Positions 1-9,704 of a DNA stretch of 64,000 nt are shown piece after piece. Under the pieces are notes generated by a model. The model was not told where the DNA came from. It was given only the letters and a program-made list of their open reading frames with translations, and ran no database searches. The stretch spans positions 5,356,010 through 5,420,009 of the forward strand of contig NZ_CP072467.1 in assembly GCF_018437505.1 (NCBI RefSeq), read 5' to 3'. This DNA is from Spiractinospora alimapuensis. GTDB lineage: Bacteria > Actinomycetota > Actinomycetes > Streptosporangiales > Streptosporangiaceae. The position numbers and the translations under genes were made by a program. Positions within the stretch are counted from its first letter, which is position 1. Every line of letters starts with the position of its first letter.

Positions 1-819
1 AGCGAGTACCTTCCCGACACCGTCGAGGGGATCGCCGAGGAGAAGGCCGGCATCATCAAGCCCAACGCGATCGCGATCCTCGCCGAACAGCGGGTGTCCG
101 TCGCCGAGGTACTGATGGAGCGCGCCGCGGAGGTCGGCGCCACCGTGGCGCGCGAGGGCCTGGAGTTCGGTGTGCTGCACCGTGACGTCGCCGTCGGCGG
201 CCAACTGGTGACCGTCCGCGGCCTGCGCGGCGAGTACGGCGACATCCTGCTCCCACTGCACGGCGAGTACCAGGCACGCAACGCCAGCATCGCCATCGCC
301 GCGGTGGAAGCCTTCGCCGGACCCGCCGAGGGGGACGAGCGGCTCGACCCGGAACTGGTGCGTGACGGACTCTCCGGTACCCAGTCGCCAGGCCGGTTGG
401 AGGTCGTTCGTCGAAGCCCCACCATCCTCGTGGACGCGGCACACAACCCAGCCGGCATGGCGGCCACCGCCGCAGCGGTGGAGGAGGGATTCAGCTTCGA
501 CCGCCTCGTCGGCCTCGTCGCGGTCCTCGCCGACAAGGACGTCGAGGGCATCCTGGAACCTTTGGAGCCGCTGCTCACCGAGATCGTGGTCACCCGGAAC
601 CACTCACCCCGCAGTCTCGACCCCGAGCGCCTGGCGGCGCTGGCGGTGGAGGTGTTCGGCGAGGACCGGGTACACATCGCCGAGCGCCTGGACGACGCGA
701 TCGACCTCGCGGTCACGATCGCCGAGGACACCGGTCAGCTCAGCGGGCACGGCGTTCTGATCACCGGATCCGTGGTGACGGCGGGCGACGCCCGACACCT
801 GCTCGGAGGAGAGGAGTAG
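1..819 (+). CDS. folC: Folylpolyglutamate synthase / dihydrofolate synthase, C-terminal part (5' end outside window)
   Basis: Adds glutamate residues to folates in the cytoplasm; many actinobacterial versions also have dihydrofolate synthase activity. The open frame is already coding at base 1 (S-E-Y-L-P-D-T-V-E-G-I-A-E-E-K-A-G-I-I-K), the conserved Mur-ligase-like segment just after the ATP-binding region, so only about 272 C-terminal residues are present. The Mur-ligase C-terminal domain is recognisable from VDAAHNPAGM near base 435, equivalent to the usual DGAHNP. An internal ATG/GTG near 94-109 is not the real start, because conserved sequence continues upstream. It is followed after 3 nt by a DUF4233 gene, the usual folC neighbour, so the two are probably co-transcribed. 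Confidence 0.93.
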   Translation, partial: SEYLPDTVEGIAEEKAGIIKPNAIAILAEQRVSVAEVLMERAAEVGATVAREGLEFGVLHRDVAVGGQLVTVRGLRGEYGDILLPLHGEYQARNASIAIAAVEAFAGPAEGDERLDPELVRDGLSGTQSPGRLEVVRRSPTILVDAAHNPAGMAATAAAVEEGFSFDRLVGLVAVLADKDVEGILEPLEPLLTEIVVTRNHSPRSLDPERLAALAVEVFGEDRVHIAERLDDAIDLAVTIAEDTGQLSGHGVLITGSVVTAGDARHLLGGEE

Positions 820-822
820 GCG

Positions 823-1188
823 ATGAGAATGCTGTGCGCCGTGGTACTGGGATTCCAAGGCATGGTCATCGCCCTCGCCATCCCCGTCGCCATCAACCTC
901 GCCGGTATCTCGGCCGGGATCGCCTCCGGCGTCTGGGGCGGCATGGCCGTGGCGGCGTTCGTGCTCGCGGGCCTACAACGGTTCACCTGGGCACGCCACC
1001 TGGGCACCGCGCTCCAGGCACTGGTCGTCGGCAGCGGGCTGATCGTCCCCGACATGGGCGGCTTCGCGATCGTCGGCATCATCTTCGGCATCCTGTGGGC
1101 CGTGGCCCTCATCCTCGGCAGTCGATTCGACGCACCGCCCGGATCGAATTCGCCCCCACAGGCCCAGGCAGCACCCGAAGAGCGGTAG
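823..1188 (+). CDS. DUF4233 family small membrane protein
   Basis: A 121-residue protein made mostly of four hydrophobic segments (roughly residues 3-25, 30-50, 62-80 and 82-100) with a short hydrophilic tail (PPGSNSPPQAQAAPEER). Size, topology and position between folC and ndk match the actinobacterial DUF4233 family, whose function is unknown. The start 3 nt after the folC stop has a GGAG-type ribosome site inside the end of folC, so translation is probably coupled. It presumably sits in the cytoplasmic membrane; no catalytic residues are evident. Confidence 0.85.
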   Translation: MRMLCAVVLGFQGMVIALAIPVAINLAGISAGIASGVWGGMAVAAFVLAGLQRFTWARHLGTALQALVVGSGLIVPDMGGFAIVGIIFGILWAVALILGSRFDAPPGSNSPPQAQAAPEER

Positions 1189-1227
1189 AGTTCCACCGAT
1201 TCCCACGATGAAGAAAGGGCCAAGTCC

Positions 1228-1635
1228 GTGGAACGCACCCTAGTCCTGATCAAGCCTGACGGCGTGCGCCGCAACATCATCGGTGACGTCATCAGCCGCG
1301 TGGAACGTAAGGGGCTGCGTATCGTCGCCATGGACATGCGCACCCTCGACGAAGACACCGCGAAAACCCACTACGAAGAGCACGCCCAGCGGCCCTTCTT
1401 CCCGTCCCTCGTCGAATTCATCACCTCCGGCTCCCTCGTGGCCCTGGTCGCCGAAGGCGAGCGCGCCGTCGAAGCCTTCCGCGCCCTCGCCGGAGCGACC
1501 GACCCGGTCCAGGCCGGACCCGGCACCATCCGCGGCGACTACGCCCTGGAAGTACAGACCAACATCGTGCACGGCTCCGATTCCACCTACTCGGCCGAGC
1601 GGGAGATCAAGCTGTTCTTCCCGAATCTGGACTAG
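1228..1635 (+). CDS. ndk: Nucleoside-diphosphate kinase
   Basis: Transfers the gamma phosphate of ATP to nucleoside diphosphates through a phosphohistidine intermediate. The 135-residue product is full length for the family. It starts [16 protein letters not shown], has the RPFF segment (55-58) and carries the active-site histidine H115 in NIVHGSDS. The start is GTG at 1228, preceded by a GAAAGG-type ribosome site; an ATG at 1208 is out of frame. A strong hairpin with a T run follows the stop, so ndk ends this transcript before the mre operon. Confidence 0.97.
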   Translation: MERTLVLIKPDGVRRNIIGDVISRVERKGLRIVAMDMRTLDEDTAKTHYEEHAQRPFFPSLVEFITSGSLVALVAEGERAVEAFRALAGATDPVQAGPGTIRGDYALEVQTNIVHGSDSTYSAEREIKLFFPNLD

Positions 1636-1654
1636 TCGTCCGGGGTCGGTGTGG

Positions 1655-1683
1655 CGGCGTCCCTGGTGTGGGGCGCCGTTTTT
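1655..1683 (+). terminator. Rho-independent terminator after ndk
   Basis: A 9-bp GC-rich stem (1655-1663 with 1670-1678, one G-T pair) closes a 6-nt loop and is followed directly by five T residues. It lies 20 nt past the ndk stop and separates ndk from the mreB leader. Confidence 0.85.
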
Positions 1684-1863
1684 GTGTTGGGGGAGCGGGG
1701 CTCCCGGTCGATTTCGACCATCCTCGCCCCGCACGGTGTGTTTGAGTAACACTCTGTGATCGGAGCGTTACGATACAAGTGGCTCGTTCCGCATCCGTGG
1801 CGGATCGGGCGGCGCTGTCCGCAAGATCAGGACAGTGACACTTGGCGCCGAATTGGGGCGGTA

Positions 1864-2895
1864 ATGACGACCAACCTCGCGTTTCTCGGCCGCGACATGG
1901 CAGTGGATCTCGGTACCGCGAACACGCTCGTCTACGTACGAGGACGGGGCGTTGTTCTGAACGAGCCCTCTGTCGTCGCCCTCAACACGGTGACCGGGAA
2001 GATCGTCGCCGTTGGCATCGAGGCCAAGCAGATGATCGGGCGCACCCCGGACAACATCACCGCCGTGCGCCCACTGAAGGACGGCGTGATCGCCGACTTC
2101 GAGGTCACCGAGCGGATGCTCCGCTACTTCATCCAGAAGATCCACCGCAGACGCCACTTCGCCAAACCGCGCGTCATCGTCGCGGTCCCCAGCGGTATCA
2201 CCGGAGTCGAACAGCGCGCGGTGAAGGAGGCCGGATACCAGGCCGGGGCCCGCCGCGTCTACATCGTGGAAGAGCCGATGGCCGCCGCTATCGGTGCCGG
2301 GCTCCCGGTACACGAGCCGACCGGAAACATGGTGGTCGACATCGGTGGCGGGACCACGGAGGTCGCCATCATCTCGCTCGGTGGGATCGTCACCGCGCAG
2401 TCGATCCGGGTGGGCGGCGACGAGCTCGACCAGGCGATCCAGACCTTCGCCAAGAAGGAGTACTCCCTCATGCTGGGGGAGCGCACGGCCGAGCGCCTCA
2501 AGATGGGGATCGGGTCCGCGTTCCCCACCGGTGACGAGCCGAAGGCGGAGGTACGCGGGCGGGACCTCATCAGCGGTCTCCCCAAGACCGTGGTGATGAC
2601 GGCCGCGGAACTACGGCGCGCGATCGAGGAACCCGTCACGGCGATCATCGACGCGCTGCGCAACACCTTGGACAAGTGCCCGCCGGAGCTCGCCGGCGAC
2701 ATCATGGACCGCGGCGTGGCGGTCACCGGTGGCGGCGCGCTGCTTCGCGGCCTGGACGACCGGCTCCGCCACGAGACCGGGATGCCGATCCACGTGGCGG
2801 AGAACCCACTGGACTCCGTCGCGATCGGCACCGGAACCTGCGTCGAGGACTTCGAGCGGCTGCGCCAGGTCCTGGTACCGGACCGGCGGGGCTGA
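1864..2895 (+). CDS. mreB: Rod-shape determining actin homologue MreB
   Basis: Cytoskeletal ATPase that polymerises under the membrane and guides lateral wall synthesis by the elongasome. The product is 343 residues, standard for MreB, starting [20 protein letters not shown]. Actin-fold signatures are visible: phosphate-1 loop [10 protein letters not shown], phosphate-2 loop [13 protein letters not shown] and adenosine loop [10 protein letters not shown]. An in-frame GTG at 1756 would add 36 residues with no family counterpart; the ATG at 1864 matches the conserved N-terminus. The first gene of mreBCD-mrdA-rodA; the roughly 180 nt after the ndk terminator must carry the operon promoter. Confidence 0.96.
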   Translation: MTTNLAFLGRDMAVDLGTANTLVYVRGRGVVLNEPSVVALNTVTGKIVAVGIEAKQMIGRTPDNITAVRPLKDGVIADFEVTERMLRYFIQKIHRRRHFAKPRVIVAVPSGITGVEQRAVKEAGYQAGARRVYIVEEPMAAAIGAGLPVHEPTGNMVVDIGGGTTEVAIISLGGIVTAQSIRVGGDELDQAIQTFAKKEYSLMLGERTAERLKMGIGSAFPTGDEPKAEVRGRDLISGLPKTVVMTAAELRRAIEEPVTAIIDALRNTLDKCPPELAGDIMDRGVAVTGGGALLRGLDDRLRHETGMPIHVAENPLDSVAIGTGTCVEDFERLRQVLVPDRRG

Positions 2896-2900
2896 TCGAC

Positions 2901-3806
2901 GTGCGCACGGACAAGCCACGTCTCCTGCTCGCCGGCCTACTCGCCGTCGGCGCCGCCGTCCTGGTCCTGGACGACCAGGGCGTCGCCGACCCCGTCACGG
3001 GCGCCGCGCGCGAAGTGGGATCGTTCGCGTTCACCCCCGTCTCCGCGGGAGTCTCGGCGGCCGCCACGCCGCTGCACTCCACCTACGACGCGCTGCGCAA
3101 CGCCTCCGGCGCCAACGACCGCATCAGCGAACTGGAGGAGGAGAACGCGGACCTGCGCCAACGGGTGCGTTCGGCCGAGTACGACGAGGAACGCGCTGAC
3201 CAACTCGCCGACCTGTTGCACCTCAGTGACCTGGGCGGCTACGAGGTGGTCCCCGCCCACGCGGTCACCCGCATCTCCCCGCAGGGCTCCGCGGAGTCGA
3301 TCGTCCTGGACGTCGGAACCGAGGACGGCGTCGGGGAGGACATGACCGTCGTGCACGCGGACGGCCTCGTGGGACGGGTCACCAACGCGACCGCGCGACG
3401 CGCCACCGTCCTCATGCTCAACGACGCCTCCTCCGCGGTCGGATCCCGTATGGAGGACTCCTCCGAGGCCGGCGTCGTGCGCGGGCAGGCCCGATCACTC
3501 TCGGGCGACAGTCTGCTGCGACTGGAACTCCTCGACTCCACCTCCACCGTGGACCCCGGCGACCGAGTAGTCACCCTGGGCTCCCACGACAACGCTCCCT
3601 TCGTCCCCGGGGTGCCCATCGGCACCGTCGAGAACATCGCCGAGGACGAGGGCGAGATGACCCAGGCGGCGGAGGTGCGCCCCGCCGTCGACCTCAGCCA
3701 GATCGACGTCGTGGGAGTCGTCGTCGCCGGCCCCGACGGGGACCCCGGCGACGACCTCCTGCCCGACGACGCCGAGAAGGACTCCGACGAGGAGGCACAG
3801 CCGTGA
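2901..3806 (+). CDS. mreC: Rod-shape determining protein MreC
   Basis: Bitopic membrane protein that links MreB and MreD to the wall synthases. The GTG at 2901, 5 nt after the mreB stop, gives 301 residues: one N-terminal transmembrane helix (about 7-25), a coiled coil around residues 73-105 (ELEEENADLRQRVRSAEYDEE), then the beta-barrel core that ends near TQAAEVRPAVDLSQIDVVGV. The acidic C-terminal tail (about residues 275-301, D/E-rich) would lie outside the membrane. An upstream in-frame start at 2676 would lie inside mreB and is rejected. The stop overlaps the mreD start by 4 nt. Confidence 0.93.
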   Translation: MRTDKPRLLLAGLLAVGAAVLVLDDQGVADPVTGAAREVGSFAFTPVSAGVSAAATPLHSTYDALRNASGANDRISELEEENADLRQRVRSAEYDEERADQLADLLHLSDLGGYEVVPAHAVTRISPQGSAESIVLDVGTEDGVGEDMTVVHADGLVGRVTNATARRATVLMLNDASSAVGSRMEDSSEAGVVRGQARSLSGDSLLRLELLDSTSTVDPGDRVVTLGSHDNAPFVPGVPIGTVENIAEDEGEMTQAAEVRPAVDLSQIDVVGVVVAGPDGDPGDDLLPDDAEKDSDEEAQP

Positions 3807-4348
3807 CCCGCAGCGCACTCGTCGCCCTCATGCTCGTCGCGGCCGTCGTCATCCAGGCCGGCCTCATCAACCGACTTCCGTTCCCCGGCGGTACCGCACC
3901 CGACCTGGTGCTTCTGGTCCTGGTGGCCGCCGCGGTCGCGGTCGGACCCACCACCGGCGTGATCGCCGGCTTCAGCACCGGCCTCGCCCTGGACCTACTC
4001 CCACCGGCCGACCACGAACTGGGCCGCTACGCCATCCTGCTGTGCCTGGTGGGCTACTTCGCCGGCCGCGCCCACTCAGCGGCCCGACGCTCACCCCTAC
4101 TGCCCTTCGGAGTCGCCGCGGCCGCGGTCGTCGGAGTGGTGCTGGGCGACGCACTGATCGGCGTACTCCTGGGTGACCCCCGGGTCACCGTGTCCAGTGT
4201 CCTCGGCACACTGCCGTTCGCGTTGGGGACCACGATGCTGCTCAGCCCGTTCGTCCTCTTCGCGGTCACCTGGGTGATGCGCCGCTCGGCCGAGGACGAG
4301 TTCTCCTACTTCGGCGGAGACAGCCTGGTCCCAGGAAGGCGACGATGA
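3803..4348 (+). CDS. mreD: Rod-shape determining protein MreD
   Basis: Integral membrane component of the elongasome. The 181-residue product is almost wholly hydrophobic with five or six predicted membrane helices and the family-type N-terminus (MTRSALVALMLVAAVVIQ followed by a short loop with FPGGTAPDLVLLVL). It starts at GTG 3803 inside the last codons of mreC and its stop overlaps the mrdA start (ATGA), consistent with translational coupling through the operon. Confidence 0.92.
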   Translation: MTRSALVALMLVAAVVIQAGLINRLPFPGGTAPDLVLLVLVAAAVAVGPTTGVIAGFSTGLALDLLPPADHELGRYAILLCLVGYFAGRAHSAARRSPLLPFGVAAAAVVGVVLGDALIGVLLGDPRVTVSSVLGTLPFALGTTMLLSPFVLFAVTWVMRRSAEDEFSYFGGDSLVPGRRR

Positions 4349-6444
4349 GTCCGCTCCCGTCCCGCCCCAGCGCCCCGAAGACCCCGGGCGCCTGGGTGAT
4401 CCTGCTCGCCCAGGCCCTCGTCGTCGTCCTCGCCGTCGTCCTCACCGGGCGCCTGTGGTTCCTCCAGGTCCCCATGGGCGACTACTACCACGAGCTCGCC
4501 GCGGAGAACCGCGTCCAGGACCTGATCGTCCCCGCGGCGCGAGGCGAGATCATCGACGCCGCGGGGCGCCGGCTCGTCGGCAACGAGTCCAACCTCGTGG
4601 TCTCCGCCGACTTCCACGCCCTCGCCGAACAGGACGACGGCGGCGTCGGCGTCCTCACCGATCTCGCCGACGTGCTCGACACCGAGGTCGAGAAACTCCA
4701 GCGCCGGACCCGGCTGTGCGGACCCGACGTCGACCGGCCATGTTGGGCCGGATCCCCCTACCAACCCATCACGCTCGCCGAGGGTGTCGAACCCGAACGG
4801 GTGCTGCGCATCCTCGAACGCCAGGAGGAGTTCCCCGGGATCAGCGCCCAACAGCTCTGGCGCCGGGACTACCCCCACGGGGAGATGGCCGCCCAAGTCC
4901 TGGGCTACCTCCAACCAGTCACCGAGGACGAACTCGAACAACGCGAACAGCTACGCACACAGTTCACCGGCGTCGACCTGGTTGGTCGCGACGGCGTGGA
5001 AGCCAGCTACGACGAACAGCTCCGTGGAAACGCCGGCCTGCGGCGCCTCGCCGTCGACGCCGGCGGCAACGTCACCGAGGTCGTGGAGGAGACGGCGGCG
5101 GAGTCGGGCCAAACCCTCGTCACCACCATCGACAGCAAGGTGCAGGGCATCGCCGAGGACGCGCTCGAGGCCGGCCTCAACCGCTCCCGCGGCCAGGGCT
5201 ATCCGGCGGACTCCGGAGCGGTCGTCGTCATGGACGTCACCAACGGCGACGTGGTGGCGATGGCGAGCTCACCGAGCTACGACCCCAGCGTCTGGGACGG
5301 CGGAATCGACCAGGAGACCTACGACCGGCTCCTCTCCGAGGACGCCGGCGAACCGCTCACCTCCCGCGCGGTGCAGGGGCTGTACCCGCCGGGCTCCACG
5401 TTCAAGCCGTCCACGTTGTCCGCGGCCGTCGAGAACGGCTACGACCTGAACGGAAGCTACCCCTGCCCCAGCTCCTACCAGGTCGGCAACCGCGCGTTCA
5501 AGAACTACGAGAGCGGCTCCTACGGCACCATCAGCCTGCACCGCGCGCTCGTCGTCTCCTGCAACACCATCTTCTACAAGTTCGGCCACGAGCAGTGGCT
5601 CCAGGACGGGGGATCGGACCCCGTGGACGACCCCGTCGACGCGGAGCCGACCATGGCGCGCGGATTCGGCTTCGGTTCACCGACGGGGATCGACCTGCCG
5701 GACGAACCCACCGGACGTATCCCCGACCGCGCGTGGAAGCAGGAGTACTGGGAGCAGACGAAGGACCAGGCCTGTGAGAATGCCGAAGGCGGCTACGACG
5801 GCCAGGACAACGCGGGCTACCTGCGCCAGGCCGACCGCGAACACTGCCTTGACGGCTACGCGTGGCGCGCGGGCGACGCCGCCAACTTCGCGATCGGCCA
5901 GGGCGACGTTCTCGTCTCACCACTGCAGCTCGCCGTCGCCTACTCCGCGATCGCGAACGGGGGCACCGTGTACGAACCACGTGTCGGCAAGGGGTTCATC
6001 TCTCCGACCGGTGACGTGGAGACGATCGAACCCGAGGTCGCCGGCGAAGTGCCCGCCAGCGACGAGACCCTGAGCTACATCCGTGACGCCCTCGGGGACG
6101 TCACCCGGTCCGGCACCGCGAGCGGGGCGTTCGGCGACTTCCCACAGAACGAGGTCGCAGTTGCCGGAAAGACCGGCACCTCCACCTCCGTCGGGCGTAC
6201 GGAGTCGGCGCTCTTCGCGTCCTTCGCCCCGGCCGACGACCCCCGCCTGGCCGTCGTGGTCGTCCTGTCCCAGGGTGGCACCGGCGGTACATACGCGGCC
6301 CCGGTGGCCGCCGAGGTCTACGAGGGCATCTACGGCGTCGGTGGAGCTGATGAGGCCGCGCTGCCGGACGGGGAACCACCGACAGAGATGCCCGAGATGA
6401 AACCCAACGGCGAAGTGGTCCCTCCTGAGGACGTGGAGCCGTGA
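4345..6444 (+). CDS. mrdA: Penicillin-binding protein 2 (elongasome transpeptidase)
   Basis: Class B PBP that cross-links peptidoglycan during lateral growth with RodA as glycosyltransferase partner. The 699-residue product has a cytoplasmic stub and one membrane anchor (about 16-38), a dimerisation/pedestal domain (about 60-240) and a C-terminal transpeptidase domain. All three catalytic motifs are visible: SxxK as S351-T-F-K354, SxN as S405-C-N407 and KTG starting at K609. The tail after residue 680 is acidic and proline-rich (TEMPEMKPNGEVVPPEDVEP). It overlaps mreD by 4 nt and rodA by 4 nt. A beta-lactam target. Confidence 0.95.
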   Translation: MSPLPSRPSAPKTPGAWVILLAQALVVVLAVVLTGRLWFLQVPMGDYYHELAAENRVQDLIVPAARGEIIDAAGRRLVGNESNLVVSADFHALAEQDDGGVGVLTDLADVLDTEVEKLQRRTRLCGPDVDRPCWAGSPYQPITLAEGVEPERVLRILERQEEFPGISAQQLWRRDYPHGEMAAQVLGYLQPVTEDELEQREQLRTQFTGVDLVGRDGVEASYDEQLRGNAGLRRLAVDAGGNVTEVVEETAAESGQTLVTTIDSKVQGIAEDALEAGLNRSRGQGYPADSGAVVVMDVTNGDVVAMASSPSYDPSVWDGGIDQETYDRLLSEDAGEPLTSRAVQGLYPPGSTFKPSTLSAAVENGYDLNGSYPCPSSYQVGNRAFKNYESGSYGTISLHRALVVSCNTIFYKFGHEQWLQDGGSDPVDDPVDAEPTMARGFGFGSPTGIDLPDEPTGRIPDRAWKQEYWEQTKDQACENAEGGYDGQDNAGYLRQADREHCLDGYAWRAGDAANFAIGQGDVLVSPLQLAVAYSAIANGGTVYEPRVGKGFISPTGDVETIEPEVAGEVPASDETLSYIRDALGDVTRSGTASGAFGDFPQNEVAVAGKTGTSTSVGRTESALFASFAPADDPRLAVVVVLSQGGTGGTYAAPVAAEVYEGIYGVGGADEAALPDGEPPTEMPEMKPNGEVVPPEDVEP

Positions 6445-7604
6445 GCGCGCTCCCGAGCCTCGCCCCCAGCCGCGGCTCCGTGACCCGGGTGATCCGCACC
6501 GGGCTTCCGAGGCGGGTGGACTGGGTTCTGGTCGTGAGCGTGGTCGCCCTGTCCGTTCTGGGCAGTCTGCTCGTCTGGTCGGCCACCGCCGACCCCGCGG
6601 ACCCCGGCGTCACCGACATGTTCCGCCGCCACATCGCGCACGTCTCGGTGGGTGCGATCGTGTGTGTGGTCGTCGCCGCGCTCGACTACCGCGTCCCCAA
6701 GGCCTACGCCTCCATCATCTACCTCGTCGTGTGCGTCGGGCTGGTCCTCGTGCTCACACCGCTCGGCGCGACCATCAACGGCTCGCGTGGCTGGCTGGTC
6801 GCGGGGCCGCTGCAGATGCAGCCGAGCGAGCTCGCCAAGGTGGGAGTCATCCTCGTCCTCGCCATGCTGTTCGGCGAGCCCCGCGACGGCGAGAAGGCAC
6901 CCACGGCGCGGGACGTCCTGCTGGGCCTCGGCGCGCTCGCCATCCCCGGCATCCTCGTCGTCACCCAACCCGACCTCGGCACCGCGCTCGTCTTCGGCGC
7001 GATCTTCCTCACCATGCTCGCGGTCTCCGGCGCGCCCCTGCTGTGGATCGGCGGGATGCTGCTCGCCGGGTTCCTCGCCGCGGGATCGGTGTTCTGGTTC
7101 GACCTGCTCGAGCCCTACCAGATGGACCGGCTCGCCACCCTCATGGAGCCCTCCGCCGACCCCCAGGGCACCGGCTACAACACCAACCAGGCCCTCATCG
7201 CCGTGGGATCCGGGGGCGTCACCGGTAAGGGGCTCTTCGACGGAGAACAGACCGCCGGTCACTTCGTCCCCGAACAACACACCGACTTCGTCTTCACCGT
7301 CGCGGGCGAGGAGTTCGGGTTCGTCGGTGCCGCTGCCGTCATCGGTCTCATCATGATCGTGCTGCTGCGCATCCTGCGCATCGCCCGCAAGTGCGAGGTG
7401 CCCTACGGCCGCCTGCTGTGTGTCGGCGTCGCCGCGTGGTTCGCCTTCCAGAGCACCGTGAACATCGGTATGTGCCTGGGCATCATGCCGGTCACCGGGA
7501 TCCCGCTGCTGTTCCTCTCCTACGGCGGGACGGCGGCCGTCGCCCAGTTCGCCGCGGTGGGTCTGGTCCTCGCGGTCAACGCCCGCGATCCCGGATACGA
7601 CTGA
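6441..7604 (+). CDS. rodA: RodA, SEDS-family peptidoglycan glycosyltransferase
   Basis: Polymerises lipid II into glycan strands, paired with the preceding PBP2. The 387-residue protein has about ten membrane helices and SEDS landmarks: NGSRGWL (about residues 112-118), QPSELAK, TQPDLGTA, and the C-terminal GxTGIPLLFLSYGG region. The GTG start overlaps the mrdA stop. RodA rather than FtsW is chosen because of the mreBCD-mrdA context. Confidence 0.94.
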   Translation: MSALPSLAPSRGSVTRVIRTGLPRRVDWVLVVSVVALSVLGSLLVWSATADPADPGVTDMFRRHIAHVSVGAIVCVVVAALDYRVPKAYASIIYLVVCVGLVLVLTPLGATINGSRGWLVAGPLQMQPSELAKVGVILVLAMLFGEPRDGEKAPTARDVLLGLGALAIPGILVVTQPDLGTALVFGAIFLTMLAVSGAPLLWIGGMLLAGFLAAGSVFWFDLLEPYQMDRLATLMEPSADPQGTGYNTNQALIAVGSGGVTGKGLFDGEQTAGHFVPEQHTDFVFTVAGEEFGFVGAAAVIGLIMIVLLRILRIARKCEVPYGRLLCVGVAAWFAFQSTVNIGMCLGIMPVTGIPLLFLSYGGTAAVAQFAAVGLVLAVNARDPGYD

Positions 7605-7607
7605 CAC

Positions 7608-7627
7608 CTGGCGGTGACCCCCGCCAG
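7608..7627 (+). terminator. Candidate hairpin terminator after rodA
   Basis: A 7-bp perfect stem (7608-7614 with 7621-7627) with a 6-nt loop starts 4 nt after the rodA stop. No T tract follows, so termination would be weak or factor-assisted. The rest of the 141-nt gap before the next gene shows nothing else. Confidence 0.4.
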
Positions 7628-7745
7628 AACGGCGGCGCGGGGCCAGTATTCGGCCGGTGGCGGGCGGTGTGTGGGCTCCGCAGTGTCGGAGCGCGCAGGC
7701 GGGTAGCCTGGGAGACTCCTACCACCGATCCCTGGGGGAGTCCGC

Positions 7746-9683
7746 ATGCCCGTTGAGTCCGTCTTCCCTCAACTGGAGGACCTGCTTCCCAGCGTGCGCA
7801 AGCCCGTGCAGTACGTGGGAGGAGAGCTCAACTCGGTCGTCAAGGACTGGGACGAGGCGGAGGTGCGCTGGGCCCTGATGTACCCCGACGCCTACGAGGT
7901 GGGGGTCCCGAACCAGGGTGTCCAGATCCTCTATGAGGTCCTCAACGAGCGTGAGGGCGTGCTCGCCGAGCGCACCTACTCCGTGTGGAGCGACCTGGAG
8001 GAGCTCATGCGGAGCCACGGGGTGCCGCAGTTCACCTTCGACGCCCACCGCCCGGTGGGTGCCTTCGACGTGCTCGGCGTGAGCTTCTCCAGCGAGATGG
8101 GCTACACCAACCTCCTCACCGCGCTCGACCTGGCGGGCGTCCCGCTGTACGCCGCGGACCGGGGCGTGGACGACCCGGTGGTGCTGGCCGGCGGTCACTC
8201 GGCCTTCAACCCCGAGCCAATGGCCGACTTCCTCGACGCCGTGGTGCTCGGCGACGGTGAGGAGATCGCCCTGGCGATCTGTGAGGTCATCCGGGAGTGG
8301 AAACGCGAGGGGCGGCCGGAGGGGCGTGACGGCCTGCTCACGCGACTGGCCGCCGGAGGAGGGGTCTATGTCCCCCGCTTCTACGACGTCGAGTACGCCG
8401 AGGCGGGCCCGATCACCTCCTACCGCCCCAACCGGGCCGGCGTGCCGTGGCGGGTCACCAAGCACACGGTGATGGACCTCGACAAGTGGCCCTACCCCAA
8501 GAACCCGATCGTGCCGCTGGCCGAGTCCGTCCACGAGCGCTACAGCGTGGAGATCTTCCGGGGCTGTACGCGCGGCTGCCGCTTCTGCCAGGCCGGAATG
8601 ATCACCCGGCCGGTCCGAGAGCGCAGCGTCGAGACCGTCACCGAGATGGTGCAGTGCGGCGTGGAGTCCTCCGGCTTCCAGGAGGTCGGCCTCCTGTCGC
8701 TGTCCAGCGCCGACCACAGCCAGATCGGCGACATGACCAAGGGGCTGGCCGACCGCTACGAGGGCACCAACACCGGGCTCTCCCTGCCGTCCACCCGCGT
8801 GGACGCCTTCAACATCGATCTCGCCGAGGAACTCACCCGCAACGGGCGTCGCTCTGGCCTCACCTTCGCGCCCGAGGGCGGCAGCGAGCGCATGCGCCGT
8901 GTGATCAACAAGATGGTGACCGAGGACGACCTGATCCGTACGGTCAGCGCCGCCTACGCCTCGGGCTGGCGGCAGGTCAAGCTGTACTTCATGTGCGGCC
9001 TGCCCACGGAGACCGACGAGGACGTGCTGGCCATCGCCGCGCTCGCGCGTCGGGTCATCGAGACCGGCCGCGAGGTGAGCGGCCGCAAGGACATCCGCTG
9101 CACGGTCTCGATCGGCGGGTTCGTCCCCAAGGCCCAGACCCCGTTCCAGTGGGCCGGCCAGACTCCGCACGAGGTCGTCGACGCGCGCCTGTCCAAGCTG
9201 CGCAACGCCATCCGCTCCGACGGGACCTACGGCCGCTCGGTCGGCCTGCGCTACCACGAGGGCAGGCCCTCCATCATCGAGGGTCTCTTGGCACGCGGAG
9301 ACCGGCGCCTGGGCGCGGTGATCGAGGAGGTGTGGCGCGACGGCGGTCGTTTCGACGGCTGGAGCGAGCACTTCAGCTACGACCGGTGGGTGGCCTGCGC
9401 GGAGAAGGTCCTCGCCCGGCAAGGCCTCGACGTCGACTGGTACACCGTGCGGGAGCGGGACGAGGACGAGGTCCTGCCCTGGGACCACCTCGACGCGGGG
9501 CTGGACCGTGACTGGCTGTGGCAGGACTGGCAGGACGCTCTGCACGGCACGGAGACCATGGAGGTCGACGACTGCCGCTGGACGCCGTGCTACGACTGCG
9601 GGGTCTGCCCGAGCCTCGGCACCGAGATCCAGGTGCACTCCGGAGGGCGGCGTATGCTGCCCCTGTCCGTCGCCTCGACGTGA
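7746..9683 (+). CDS. TIGR03960-type B12-binding/radical SAM protein
   Basis: Radical SAM enzyme of unknown reaction. The 645-residue product has an N-terminal B12-binding-like domain (about 40-190, with VGVPNQGVQ and VLAGGHSAFNPEPMADF), then the radical SAM core with the 4Fe-4S cysteine motif C274-x3-C278-x2-C281 in RGCTRGCRFCQAG and the glycine-rich SAM segment. A C-terminal cysteine group (CRWTPCYDCGVCPSLG, about residues 612-627) may hold a second cluster. ATG 7746 fits the conserved MxVESVFPQLEDLLP start. It is the usual upstream partner of the DUF2344 gene that follows; in some bacteria the two are fused, which suggests one pathway, often discussed as RNA or ribosome modification but unproven. 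Confidence 0.9.
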   Translation: MPVESVFPQLEDLLPSVRKPVQYVGGELNSVVKDWDEAEVRWALMYPDAYEVGVPNQGVQILYEVLNEREGVLAERTYSVWSDLEELMRSHGVPQFTFDAHRPVGAFDVLGVSFSSEMGYTNLLTALDLAGVPLYAADRGVDDPVVLAGGHSAFNPEPMADFLDAVVLGDGEEIALAICEVIREWKREGRPEGRDGLLTRLAAGGGVYVPRFYDVEYAEAGPITSYRPNRAGVPWRVTKHTVMDLDKWPYPKNPIVPLAESVHERYSVEIFRGCTRGCRFCQAGMITRPVRERSVETVTEMVQCGVESSGFQEVGLLSLSSADHSQIGDMTKGLADRYEGTNTGLSLPSTRVDAFNIDLAEELTRNGRRSGLTFAPEGGSERMRRVINKMVTEDDLIRTVSAAYASGWRQVKLYFMCGLPTETDEDVLAIAALARRVIETGREVSGRKDIRCTVSIGGFVPKAQTPFQWAGQTPHEVVDARLSKLRNAIRSDGTYGRSVGLRYHEGRPSIIEGLLARGDRRLGAVIEEVWRDGGRFDGWSEHFSYDRWVACAEKVLARQGLDVDWYTVRERDEDEVLPWDHLDAGLDRDWLWQDWQDALHGTETMEVDDCRWTPCYDCGVCPSLGTEIQVHSGGRRMLPLSVAST

Positions 9684-9687
9684 GACA

Positions 9688-9704
9688 CCACGCCCCCGGC
9701 GTGG
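9688..9704 (+). terminator. Hairpin just after the radical SAM gene
   Basis: A 7-bp perfect stem with a 3-nt C loop (9688-9694 with 9698-9704) lies 5 nt after the stop, without a T tract. The remaining roughly 300 nt up to 10011 carry no convincing gene; a less GC-rich stretch near 9890-9965 could hold the promoter of the next gene. Confidence 0.35.
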